From Zygaena filipendulae (Eukaryota; Arthropoda; Insecta; Lepidoptera; Zygaenidae): 64,000 nt of DNA. The position numbers were made by a program, and so were the translations under genes. Positions within the stretch are counted from its first letter, which is position 1, and the number at the start of each line of letters is the position of its first letter. The stretch is taken from assembly GCA_907165275.2 (NCBI GenBank), contig OU015650.1:10074001-10138000 (forward strand), in the 5' to 3' direction. Below, one piece after another: positions 1-10,800 of the stretch. The notes under the pieces were generated by a model that was not told where the DNA came from, searched no databases, and saw nothing but the letters and a program-made list of their open reading frames with translations.

Positions 1-389
1 TTTGTACATTATTTACATTGCCAAAATTTTCCTTCATAGCGAGTAGCGCTAGTTTTACTTACTTCTGAAGGGTCTTAAGCTTCTTTACGCTAATTAATAT
101 CTTTTTGTTTTCAGTTCACTTTCAAAAGTGCCCGAAACAAATTTTCTATAGAATACAAAGAAATATTAGTATTAATTTTAGCTATTTTCACCTTATTTTT
201 GTTACAATTAAGACCTTTTTATACGAACTGCAATTATCTACTCTACATAGAGTAAATAATTGCGGTGATTGATGTTTCGGCACTCGGGCACTTTTCATAT
301 AACCGAAACAATGAAATGTATGTATAAATTGAATTGAATATTCTTAAATTTTCTTATTTCTTATATGGGTACTTATACTATAGGTAATA

Positions 390-712
390 GGGATGTTGAC
401 TACTATTGAAAATCAAAATTCTAATTAGTCCGTCAGTTAGAAAATATAAAAACAATAGACACGTATTTTTTGCTTTTTTAAATAAATTAAAATATACAGA
501 GATAAAGCGCATTAAAGTTTAGGATGAGGAGGTCGTGACGTCACTAACCACAAAACCGCCATACAAACTGTCAGAATAGTGACGTCACGCGAAATTTCAA
601 CTCAATATAACGCCGTTATTTTTTGAACACGTAAAAAAAGAAAAAATACGTGTCCAATAATTTTTAATAATCTACAAGACGGACTAAAAAATAAAAATTA
701 GTCAACATGCCC
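390..712. mobile_element. MITE, family 1 copy 1 (GGGATGTTGACTA ends)
   Basis: The stretch begins GGGATGTTGACTA and ends with the inverted TTAGTCAACATGCCC, so it has terminal inverted repeats. A second full copy is at 25122-25437, which lets the borders be defined by comparison. It has no coding potential. The inside carries two TGACGTCA palindromes (about 536 and 580). A clear target duplication is not visible. This is a non-autonomous DNA transposon of unassigned superfamily. Confidence 0.75.
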
Positions 713-1208
713 ATTACACACCTACGCACATGTACCTATCTACTTATAACAAAACTATGATGACTTCTCAATCCGTATCTACAAAGTTTCCTTGCAAAAA
801 ATCTCTGTGCACACACGGGCTTATATTATAATACCAGCTGAGTTTACTTTAATGATGTTTTTCTTATATAAAAAATAGATAATAAAGACAGGGTCTGTTG
901 GAGGGGGGTACTAAGTCGAAAGTCTTCATTTGACAATTTTTTTCGGAATATAGAGGTAGTTTGTTAATAATAAATATTTTTCGTTTAACAAGAACAAATT
1001 TTCACTCTTAACTCTGGTAAGTCATATAAATAAATCAATGACCAACAAGTTCTGCTATTTTTTTTTCCAAAAGTTACTTTATATTCGACAAGTTCTACCA
1101 ATTTTAAATATTTAAAATTTTCCACCCTATCATCAGCCTATATGTATATGTTGTGGTTCAAGATTTAAGTAGATATGTGTAGCTAAAAAAATGGTCGATT
1201 TATGTTTA
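713..1208. other. AT-rich gene-free stretch
   Basis: No open frame, splice-site pair or repeat border that I can support. The sequence is AT-rich with poly-A and poly-T runs. Confidence 0.4.
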
Positions 1209-1584
1209 ACTAGCTGTGCCCCGCGGTTTCATCTGCGTAAGTTTCGGAATTTCCGAAGGAACTCCAAATTTTCTTTAATACAAACCTTCTCCTGATAATT
1301 ACAAACCCAAAAAAAGAATTATTCACATCGGTCGAGCCATTTTCAAGTTTTAGGAGACAAACCAACAGCAATTCGTTTTTATATCTATACTAGCTATGCC
1401 CCGCAGTTTCACCCGCGGTAATTTCGGAGTTCCCGCAGGAATTCCGGGATAAAAAGTACCTTATGTTCTTCTCTGTACCCCTGACAATGTGCACGCCTTC
1501 ATCCAAATCCGTTCAGCCGTTTTTCGTGATTGAGTAACAAACATCCACACTTTCACATTTATAATATTACACGTAGTAGGATAA
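1209..1584 (+). repeat. CCGCGG-type interspersed repeat, A+B dimer
   Basis: Two related units stand head to tail. Unit A (about 1209-1385) starts TAGCTGTGCCCCGCGGTTTC. Unit B (about 1390-1584) starts TAGCTATGCCCCGCAGTTTC and runs through GGGATAAAAAGTACC to the tail TTTATAATATTACACG. The same A then B order recurs at 62045-62410 and 62983-63290. It resembles the tail of a non-LTR retrotransposon or a dimeric SINE. I do not assign a family name. Confidence 0.8.
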
Positions 1585-2754
1585 GAAGATTGGTGACAGA
1601 TAATATTATGTATGCTCCGACAAATTAATTGCGCAAATACAAGTTTAAATGTGCGCTTTATAATAATACAACTGTATATTGTAATTATTAAACTGTAAAA
1701 AAAACTGAAAGTAGGTAAACCACTACATTGAGCGGAAACGAATCCTTGTCCTATACGGATCCTTGTACTTAGGCTTTACATGAAAAAAAATATAGAATTT
1801 GTAAATACATACATGCTCATTTAATTTTTTAACTATTATATTTACAGCTTTTGATCCCCTTGCTGACTAGGCGTGCATATGTTATCTAAAATTTATATTA
1901 GAACATTATTCGAGAGACTCGTGGTTAGTGAGCCACATAAATGGGCTTCATAATTATACCACTTATGGGGTACAATGCAATGATGTATAATGTACATAGG
2001 TACTAGCTAAACTACACGTTACCTTAACCGTGGCGTCTCAAAACAGATAAATAACTAAGGAGTTACTTAAGTCGGTAATAAAAACATGAGGTACATTTCA
2101 ATTAGATTACAGCACCCGGACTATGGCTCGAATAGGTAAATGATCGCCAAAGCTAATCGCATGATCGGCGACGTTGACGTTGACGTTTAGTTAAATACGT
2201 AGCAACTCATTGCTGCCCTTGTGTAGATATGTTCCGTACTTCCGTCCATTGTCAAGCAAACCCCAGAAAGGTGCACAATAGAAGCCAGAATTAAAGTGAA
2301 GGTAAATATATTAGTACATTTTGCACACTAAGAACATTATAAAGATAATTATGGTTGAAATAAATAAATAATAGTTACATCTAAAGTTTTGCGAGTTAAC
2401 TAGTTAACTACTAACTCGTGAACCCGCTCACCCATGATGAAGGACTCCCGAAGAATCCGAAACATATTGGGCTGTTCTTGACGGTAAGCCGTCAATGGGT
2501 CTAGTAACTTAAAATATTACACAATTTTAATGCACCTAAATCGGTTTCGCTGGCGCATTGGTGTCGCCCCCGAGTGAAGTGAGGGTGGAACGAGGGTGAA
2601 ATCATGAGTAACAGGCTAGTCAGAGGCGTCTTTACCTATGGTGCAGGGTGTGCGTTGCACACGGGCGCAGCGCTCCTAGGGGGCGCCGAGCACCGCTCCA
2701 TTGGGGTTTGACAGTTTGTGGTAACTTGATGTGCTGTTACTTGTACTTTGTAGA

Positions 2755-3539
2755 CAAGGGCGTCGCCAGCTTATGACTAAGGGGGGGCAATAGGGCAATA
2801 TTATGGAGGATAAAAAATATGAACGCCTGGTACAGTCGAAAGCATGAAGCGTTACACTATGGAAGTCTTTGTCTCGATGACGATTGTAATAAGAACAGTT
2901 CTAATATCAATATATATCTTATTCAAATATATATAAATCACGTGTCACGTTGTTTGTCCGCGATGGACTCTACTGAACGGATTTTGATAAAATTTTGTAA
3001 CCATTCATAAAATGGTCCAACTTAAAAGATAGGATAGTTTTTATCCCGGAATTCCCGCGGGAACTCCGAAATTACCGCGGATGAAATCGCGGGGGACAGC
3101 TAGCATATTTATAAATAATTTACATAATAACTTCTACTTTAGGTATGCCGCAATGCCGCATAGAAATTATACAAAACTAACGTGAATGCTGTAATGCTGG
3201 TGAACTGGTGAAGTAATGCAATGCACACTCACACCATACCTACCTCCTACCTACATATTTTTACACTATTTAATGGCCTTGCAAATCTGATATAGTCGTA
3301 ATGAAAATGGCGGCGATTTTAAAAATGGATGTCAAAATCTTAATGTTATTCTGAATATTTCAATACTTTCTACAATATACATTAAACCTTGTGAATTTAT
3401 TTACGTTTTGTCATGCGATGCGGAATTTATTAATAGGTAAGGAAGTCAATTGCTCGCACTTTGGTCGCTTTTGCGGCTAGCTACATTTGATCTCTAGGGG
3501 GGACAACTGCCCCTCCCTGCCCCCTTGGCGACGCCCTTG
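2755..3539. mobile_element. hAT-like non-autonomous element with 8-bp target duplication
   Basis: The left end CAAGGGCGTCGCCA and the right end TGGCGACGCCCTTG are exact inverted repeats. They are flanked by TTTGTAGA (2747-2754) and TTTGTAGG (3540-3547), an 8-bp duplication with one mismatch. Ends starting CA and an 8-bp duplication fit the hAT superfamily. The interior is non-coding and contains a nested fragment of the CCGCGG-type repeat. The 63-codon open frame inside (2819-3010) has no recognisable features and is not called as a gene. Confidence 0.8.
3030..3104 (-). repeat. CCGCGG-type repeat fragment nested in hAT-like element
   Basis: Truncated copy reading TTTTTATCCCGGAATTCCCG on the plus strand, so the repeat is in minus orientation. 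It lies inside the 2755-3539 element and must have arrived before that element spread, or inserted into it afterwards. Confidence 0.75.
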
Positions 3540-3892
3540 TTTGTAGGTACCTACCTATTCCATTTTGACCGCGCGCTTACTAGGGTACGCTAGGGTACCT
3601 AATGTTTGCACACGGGCGCTACATGGGCTAGAGACGCCTCTGAGGCTAGTGTACCGAGGTACTTATAAAACAAGTAAGTATATTACGCGTACGTAAATAG
3701 CGGCGACTGCATTCATAATATCATGATTCATAAGTTGAGGTCTTCTAAGAATGAACAAGGAAAACTTAAGTTTTTCATGTGGGTTTTTCGTTGTTTTAAA
3801 AATTTTATATCTGGAGGTAACGTCTAATTAAATCGATCATTCACCTCCAGTTGACTGTGAAAGACTTCAAACAGCTCTTTTTTAATGTCATA

Positions 3893-3955
3893 GGGGGCAA
3901 ACGGGCAAGTGGTACACCTGATGGTAAGTGATTACCGCCACCCATGGACATTGTT
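3893..3955 (+). repeat. short lepidopteran interspersed repeat
   Basis: The segment with CACCTGATGGTAAGTGATTA followed by CCGCCACCCATGGACA resembles a widespread moth repeat. Only a short piece is present. Confidence 0.45.
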
Positions 3956-4627
3956 GACGTTGAATGTTGTTATGTCTGTTGATGTCATATTTAATATTTA
4001 CTAGGCTCGACGTTATGTAGCCGAATATCTCCCTTCTTTCGGAAGTCCTACTCGTACTTTAAACTTTATACAGAGTAAGTAGCATCTGATGCTGAGGCGG
4101 GCATAATATATTTGTTTATTAATCACATTATCAAAAGAAAACATTATGTATATACACCATTCTTCTGAGATACACACACACGCGTCACAGCACATCGAGG
4201 GAGCGATGCATCACGGCTCTTTTTAATGTCTAGATAAACTATGACAAATTAGCGAATAATTTACCGCGGACTGGCAAATATCATAAAGAACTGTGACGTT
4301 GGTTGGTCTGGCTGGTGTGTTTGACAGGCAAAAATAAATTTTAAATGGAGTGGATGTTGTGAGTGACCTACGTAGGACATGTCGGACTTCGGAGTAGAAA
4401 TCTCCAAATTCAGTTTTTTCAAGTGACGTTTTTTTACATCTATCAATAAAATACATAAAATTATTTTTGGATGTCGAATTTTAGACATCTTAAAACAAAG
4501 TGACTGTTTATCTTCGTTTGCCTATGTAAGGCGCTTAGTTCTGTAGGGGCAGCACGAATTTTTTCGTACCCCCCCTACTGCGGACGGAACGGATTAAGTG
4601 CGGTTATCACTATCTATACATACATAC

Positions 4628-4785
4628 ACATATATCGTGGTTTCAACTGCGTTAGTTTCGAAGTTCCCGCGGGAATTCCGGGATGAAAAGTACTCTGTAT
4701 CCTTTTCTGTAACCCTGACGACGTGTATGCATGATCGGTTGAGTAGTTAAGACGTGAAAGCGTAAAAAAACTAACAATCTAAAGT
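4628..4785 (+). repeat. CCGCGG-type repeat, B unit
   Basis: Contains GAAGTTCCCGCGGGAATTCC, GGGATGAAAAGTACTC, and the GATCGGTTGAGTAGTTAAGA segment. The 3' tail is degraded. Confidence 0.7.
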
Positions 4786-5224
4786 GAATATTTATCTTCA
4801 CTGATGATTAGGTAGGTAGGTACCTACCTACTGACATTTTTGTCAGTTGCTTAGTCGACTTGTAATAAAAAAAACTTCACCTAACGGCGTTTCAACCAAA
4901 GTCAGTCAATTAAGTCACGTGAGGCAGTTGACACTATCAAGGTGATGCTTCATAAGGACAAATACTCGTGCGTGACGAGGCAAACTACTTACTACTAATT
5001 TCGTACTTATCTAACACTAGTACCTACTTAGGTCCCTGCGGTTTTATCCACGTTTCACCCTTTTCACTTCCTTATAAGGGTTGTATTTCTATAAACCCCC
5101 TGTTATTGTCAGTACTACTTCTCACGTACGAAATAAGCTGTTCGCAAGGAATACATAATAATAATAATAATATTGATCTATTACATACTATATATACTAT
5201 TCTAATATTATAAGTGAAAAAGTA

Positions 5225-5345
5225 TGTTTATTTTGTTACGCTTTCACGCCTTAACCCCTTAACTGTACTCAACCGATGATCATGAAATTCCTACACGTTG
5301 TCAGAGGCACAGAAAAGGACATTTCATTACGAAAAAATTACTTTT
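5225..5345 (-). repeat. CCGCGG-type repeat, truncated, reverse orientation
   Basis: Reads CGCTTTCACGCCTTAACCCC, then CAACCGATGATCATGAAATT and CAGAAAAGGACAT. This is the reverse-oriented 3' part of the common repeat; the CCGCGG end is missing. Confidence 0.65.
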
Positions 5346-5526
5346 CCCTAGGGATAGAAAATTAATTAACAAAATCCATCCTTATTTATTTATTAGGTTC
5401 TCCAACAATGAGTACAATGCTTATTGCGAGCGAAGCCGCTAACACCAGCTATACCTATACATATAGATAGGTAAGTCAATAACAACTATAACTGTAAACT
5501 ATAAATAATGATGTGGACTTAATAAT

Positions 5527-6006
5527 CTTTCTCATAATGGAATTAAGTCTACGGTAAAACAAATGACCAGTAAATTTATTTGGACAAATATTAAAAAAGA
5601 CATTAGATGTTGGGCACAGGCCTGCATTGACTGTCAAAAAAATAAAGTAATTAGGCACAATAAAACTCAACTTTTTACATATACAGAGCCGGACGATAGA
5701 TTTCAAGTAGTTCATATTGATTTAATAGGACCGTTTCCTTCTTCAGACGAAAATGTTTATTGCCGTTTTTCGGACTGGATGGAAGTAATACCAAAACTGT
5801 GCACCTCTATCAGTAATAATAGTAGATGGTACACCGAATCTAGCGATCCATTTAGCATAGAAGGCTTTAGATACTGTTTCAGCTTTAGAATCATTAATTG
5901 GTATTACTTCCATCCAGTCCGAAAAACGGTCTATACATGTTAAGCAATAAACGTTTTCCTCTGAAGGAAGAAACGGTCCTATTAAATCAATATGAACTAC
6001 TTGAAA
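5527..6006. pseudogene. Ty3/gypsy integrase fragments in inverted arrangement
   Basis: The plus strand from about 5527 encodes the integrase zinc-finger region (an H-N-G-I-K stretch, then C-I-D-C at the two-cysteine end) and the start of the catalytic core (HIDLIGPFPSS). Near 5793 it runs into an inverted copy of the same region. That copy reads on the minus strand from 6006 down to about 5822. The plus copy lacks roughly 16 nt present in the minus copy, which breaks its frame. No LTRs, gag or reverse transcriptase are seen nearby. It is a dead fragment of a gypsy-type retroelement that was duplicated tail to tail. Confidence 0.8.
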
Positions 6007-7061
6007 CTACTACCGGAATGATAAACTATAACTCTTTTTTAATTTAGTAAATCAACGAGTGATTATTTATATACCTAATAATTTTCTAAATGTAACATTT
6101 TTATAATAATTAGGTAAGTATCCCATTAATATTATTAGTCTTTACAACTTACTTCAAATAATAATATAATGGGTACATCGGCATCGCTATCAAGCAAACT
6201 TCTTCTGGTACCTATCCTTTAAGGTTACCACCACAGATTAGGCCTATCAATCTCTGCATTTTATTGCTCGCTGGTTTAGGTTAGTGTGGTCTTAAGTGAT
6301 AAGAAAATGTATGAGTAAACAATTCCGTCAAGATGTTAAAATCACGTGCTCTCATTAAGTCTTTAAACTATCAATTTTCAATCCAGTTAAATTATACCTA
6401 TTCGTCTACAAAACCAAATATGTACCATCTTTTTAATGATACCTACTCACTCCAATCCTTTTTAAATGTAATGGCACTTAGTTATGGATATTATTTTATG
6501 ACTCAACGCGTAGACTAAAATATATTGTAAGCAAGATTAGTAGGAAAGGGGATGCCGAACCGCGAACATTTGAAAGTTGTTTTTCGTTGTTATGGGCTTT
6601 TTGGACTTTCGGCCCTTTTCCCAACTAATGCTATAAAATATCGATGCTGTTATATTTTACGATAATCTACTGTCCATTGTTTTTTTATAATTTCAACTTT
6701 ATGTAAAGTGTGTGAGGCAGAAATTTTCTTTCTTGGAGGTGATGAAAGATGATTTTAGCGCCTGTAAAGTTGAAAGTAAGGTCAGAGTAAATAACGGAGT
6801 GTACTAAGGTCAAACATGTCCTTGTGGAATTACTGGTACTCCATGGATTGCTCGATACGCATTTAGCTAAAACATAGAACACCTACACTCGTAGATATAT
6901 AATATATATGTTCCTATACTTGTATAAATAAGGAGTGGCAATATTAGCTGAAAATATTTACAGGGTTAAAAGTATATACCGTTGCCGCGTTGTAAACATA
7001 CATATACATAAAATAAAATAGATAAAAAGAATTAAAAAAAAAAATTCACACCATGAAAAAG

Positions 7062-7694
7062 CCTGTGAGCTCGCCGCTCAATCGCGTCACACACACATCG
7101 TCACGCGCTGGTATCAACTCTATTCGATCATAGTACTAATAGCACAACTGATGCTCCGCTCGCTGTTTGCGTGGTGCGTGCCTTATATACGTATGAGTGA
7201 GCCACGTCTATTGTGTACCTCGTTAAAGTAGTTGTTAGCTATTTGTAAGGATGTTGTTATTTCAGTGAATATTTTCCTCATATTCAGAACAACTACCAAA
7301 CTTTTAATATTTTTTTTTTTACTTATCCTGTTTGTTAACGTATAATGGATACTTTCATCAAATTTTACCACATCTTATATAACATGTGATGAAATTAACA
7401 GCAAATATTTACAAAGCTAAAAGTATACGTTATAGCAAACAGGATAAGCGAAAAAATAATGTCATAAGTTCGGTAGTTTTTCAGAATATGAGCAAAAATA
7501 AATTTATTGAAAAATCCACAAGTTACACGTAGCTGTAGTGTACACAATACATGTAGCTCACATATACAAAGCACGCGCCACGCACATAGCGAGCGATGGA
7601 TCAGCTGTTCAGCTCGATCGAGGTCATTGAACTTAAGATACCAGCGCGCGACGATGTGTGTGTAAAGCGATTGGGCGGCGAGCGCCTTCACAGG
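7062..7694. repeat. large foldback (inverted repeat of about 310-bp arms)
   Basis: The left arm (7062-7378) and right arm (7385-7694) are inverted copies with frequent mismatches. Landmarks are CTCGCCGCTCAATCGCG on the left against the complement of CGATTGGGCGGCGAGCG on the right, and ACTTATCCTGTTTG against CAAACAGGATAAGCG. The centre is TTTCATCA ... TGATGAAA. The loop is only a few bases, so transcripts would fold into one long hairpin. It lies just downstream of the last recognised ADAMTS exon. The open frames inside are not convincing genes. Confidence 0.75.
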
Positions 7695-7847
7695 TTATTT
7701 TCTTTTTGATTGATTTATTTTGTTTGAAATAATTGATTTATTTATTATTATTTTTTTATACCTTTTTTTTATAAACATGTTTATAACGGTGTATAATTTT
7801 ACGACAATATGTTATATAAGTAATGACAGAATTGGTTAGGTACCTAC

Positions 7848-10800
7848 CTCGGGTAAGCAGTGGTGCTGAAGGCAGAAGTAGTCCTGCACGCCGTCGTGGT
7901 GGCACCAGGTCCCGTCTGGAAAGTACGGATCCAGGCCGGCGTGGTTGATCTCCACACGCGGCGCGTAGAACCCTCCGCCGGCCCGCCGCCGACAGAACAC
8001 CGCGCACCCCATCCACATGCGAGCTGTCACCAAATATATCGTCACTGTCTCGAAGCTACCTGGGTAGGTATACCTTGTAGCTACTAATTTTGAATTACAA
8101 TTTTTAACCGACTTCCAAAAAGAAGGAGGTTCTATGTTCGATTGTATGTATGTTTTTTTTTTTTTGTATGTTCACCAATTACTCGAAGACGGTTGAACCG
8201 ATTTGGAAAATTCTTTTTTTGTTTAAAAGGGTTTACTCGCAATTAGGTCCCATTGCCACCAAGTCGGGATCTGATGATGGGATCTTGGAGAAATCGAGGG
8301 AACTCTTCAAAAATTATAGGTACACCTATAGCGATTTGGGTATTTTTTATAGTATATCGTTCATTTGCTTTTGAAAAGCAAAATTTGAAGAAGTGGAACT
8401 GATGATGAAGACCACAGATGGTCATCGAAACTACTCAACAATTTCGAGCTTTGAATACTTACTGTTAATGCGAATGTAGGTTTATTTGTTTGTTTGTGTT
8501 ACCTACGTTTTACGCCTTAACTACACAACCGATCATAATGAAATTTTGCGTAGGTACACGTTGGCAGTGGCACAGAAAAGGACATTGGGTACTTTTTACA
8601 CCGGAAATCCCACGAGAACTCCGAAATTAATGCGCATGAAGTCCCAGGGAACAGCTAGATAAGAATATTGATCCCATGACGCGTCATAGGATCAGTATAT
8701 TCTATCTAGCTGTTCCCTGGGACTTCATGTGCATTAATTTGACCACCGTTAACAAACGTGACCACCTTAAATGTTGCATGAATATCTAAAGGGCTGCTGA
8801 GTTTTATTTCCAACTAGCTGTGTGCCCCGCGATGTCGGGGAAAAAAGGTGTACAACAACTTTTTTCCCCGACATCGCGTTTAAATGAAACAAACTAAAAA
8901 GCTATATGTTGCTACAATGCTAAGCTAATCTACCTGTGAACACAGCATGATGTTCAAAAGTTCCGGAGATTAGCGTGAACAGATACGCGGATTCTACTTT
9001 TTTATTATAGTATAAAAGATATGCTCTAATACTGACTGGGGTCGTGAGGGGCTTGCAGCCCGCCCCCGCGCGCGTCCAGCTCCGGCAACTTGGCCGCGTA
9101 CTCTGCGCACCGCCGGGACGCCAGCTCGCTCACGGCCACACGAGTTTTCTTACCGCACACCTGAAGCGTTAATACTTATTAGGCATTTAATGATACGAAG
9201 CCAACCGGAATACAGGTTAATGTTTCAAAATTACTATTGCGAAATCATACAGGATTCCAGGCGTGGACCTAGGGGGGCAGTGGGTGCATTTTCCGCCCCC
9301 TGAGGACTAATGTAGGTACTTCAATCAGACCCCATAAAAATCTCTGGCCCCGTAAATTCTAAAAATTTCGTGGTTTAACCAAAATTGCCCCCCTCAACCA
9401 AATCCTAGAGATTCGAAAGCACCAGCAAGCTAAGTACGGCCATGAACCGATATTTACACTAATCTTCATCACCACGTCATCACACAGCGCTACCTAGAGC
9501 AGAGCTTATACTATGGTTACAATATGCAGCTGAAATAAACACATTATATTTACTACTTTTTTAAACATGTACTTAAGACAAGGCAAATAAATGAAATGAA
9601 AGACACATACTAAACAGTTAAACACCTATATAGACTCAGGGAAAAAGTATTAATAGTTCACCTTGACGCGGAAAAAGAACCCACGAAACCTGACGTAGCA
9701 CTCAGAGTCGTTAACAACTAGACTAACGGTGCTGTCTAGTGTCTTTGTTGTATATTCCAGCTGAATCTCACCTTGGAGTCATCACAAAGAACGACGTCGA
9801 AGGTGACTCCCTCACAGCCCGTGGGGTTGAGACACGAGCGCCGCCGCTCCCTGAAGCCCCGCGAGCGAGTCGCGCAGCCCGACCGGCACACGCCCTCGCG
9901 CCACGCACCCCACGCGGCTTTGCCAGCGTCATCCGCGCCAACATGCCCAGCCTCGGTCCCGCTGTCCCCCACAGGCTTAGTTACGCTCGCCTGCTCAGTG
10001 GTCACCTCCGTGCTCGTCTCCGGTTCCGTGCCGGATGGAACGCACTCACCGCCTTGACACCACTAGAGGAGTACAGTGCAATCGTTTCTTACATCATTAT
10101 AATATTATTTTATATAGTCTACCAAAGAAGTTAGGTACACTTGCCAAGTCACAATCATGCATTTAAGGGTAATATGGTGAAATGGATGGCGGTGGAAGTT
10201 ACCCACGTTCTGACGATTTCTATTTATATTTCTACCCACATTTTAGCTCACTCACTCATCAGGTGCTGACAGCTGACAAAATAAGTATCGATGTCATTCA
10301 AAAGACAAAAATTAGTACCTATTTTTGTCTTTTGGATTAACCGACTACGAAGCGATCTGTAGGTAGCACATGCTAAGTCGGTGCTTAGTAAAATATAGTA
10401 GTAGATAGATAGACTAAGTTCGCTCTCGCCACATTGCAAGCGTGTGAGGGTCTCGCCGTGAATAAAACAACCCAAGCGGGCCGACACGAGCGAGCTACTT
10501 GACCAACCATATGAGGGGCGCACGTGGTGCCCGGCAGCGCGGGCCCGGCGTAGTGCAGGCCTGCGCGGTGCGGCGTGCGGCACACGAGCTGCGCGCACAG
10601 CCCGCCGGTGACCGCGCCCGGCGCCGGGGCAGCATCACTGTCACGCAACAGCAGCTGCAAACCAATGACACGGATAGGAGTTGTATTAATCATCATATCA
10701 ACCGAAAGGCTTTTTCTGCTGGACATTGCCCCCTCAATGATCCACAACAACCGGCCCTGCGCTTCCCGCATCCAATGGCGTCCCGCGATCTTCACCAAGT

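Noticed and set aside
2560..2720. GC-rich stretch with TGCACACGGGCGCAGCGCTC
   Set aside because: No open frame with splice sites; a related phrase near 3600 suggests a repeat, but its borders are unclear.
6685..6761. Possible ADAMTS spacer-domain exon (minus strand, after TTTCAACTTTACAG, reading AKIIFHHLQERKFL to a stop)
   Set aside because: The acceptor is good, but the phase (needs one upstream base) does not match the phase-0 end of the exon at 7848, and the peptide resemblance to a spacer start is weak.
9739..10134. Long plus-strand frames over the ADAMTS thrombospondin exon
   Set aside because: They are antisense shadows of a GC-rich minus-strand exon whose frame, splice sites and domain are clear.
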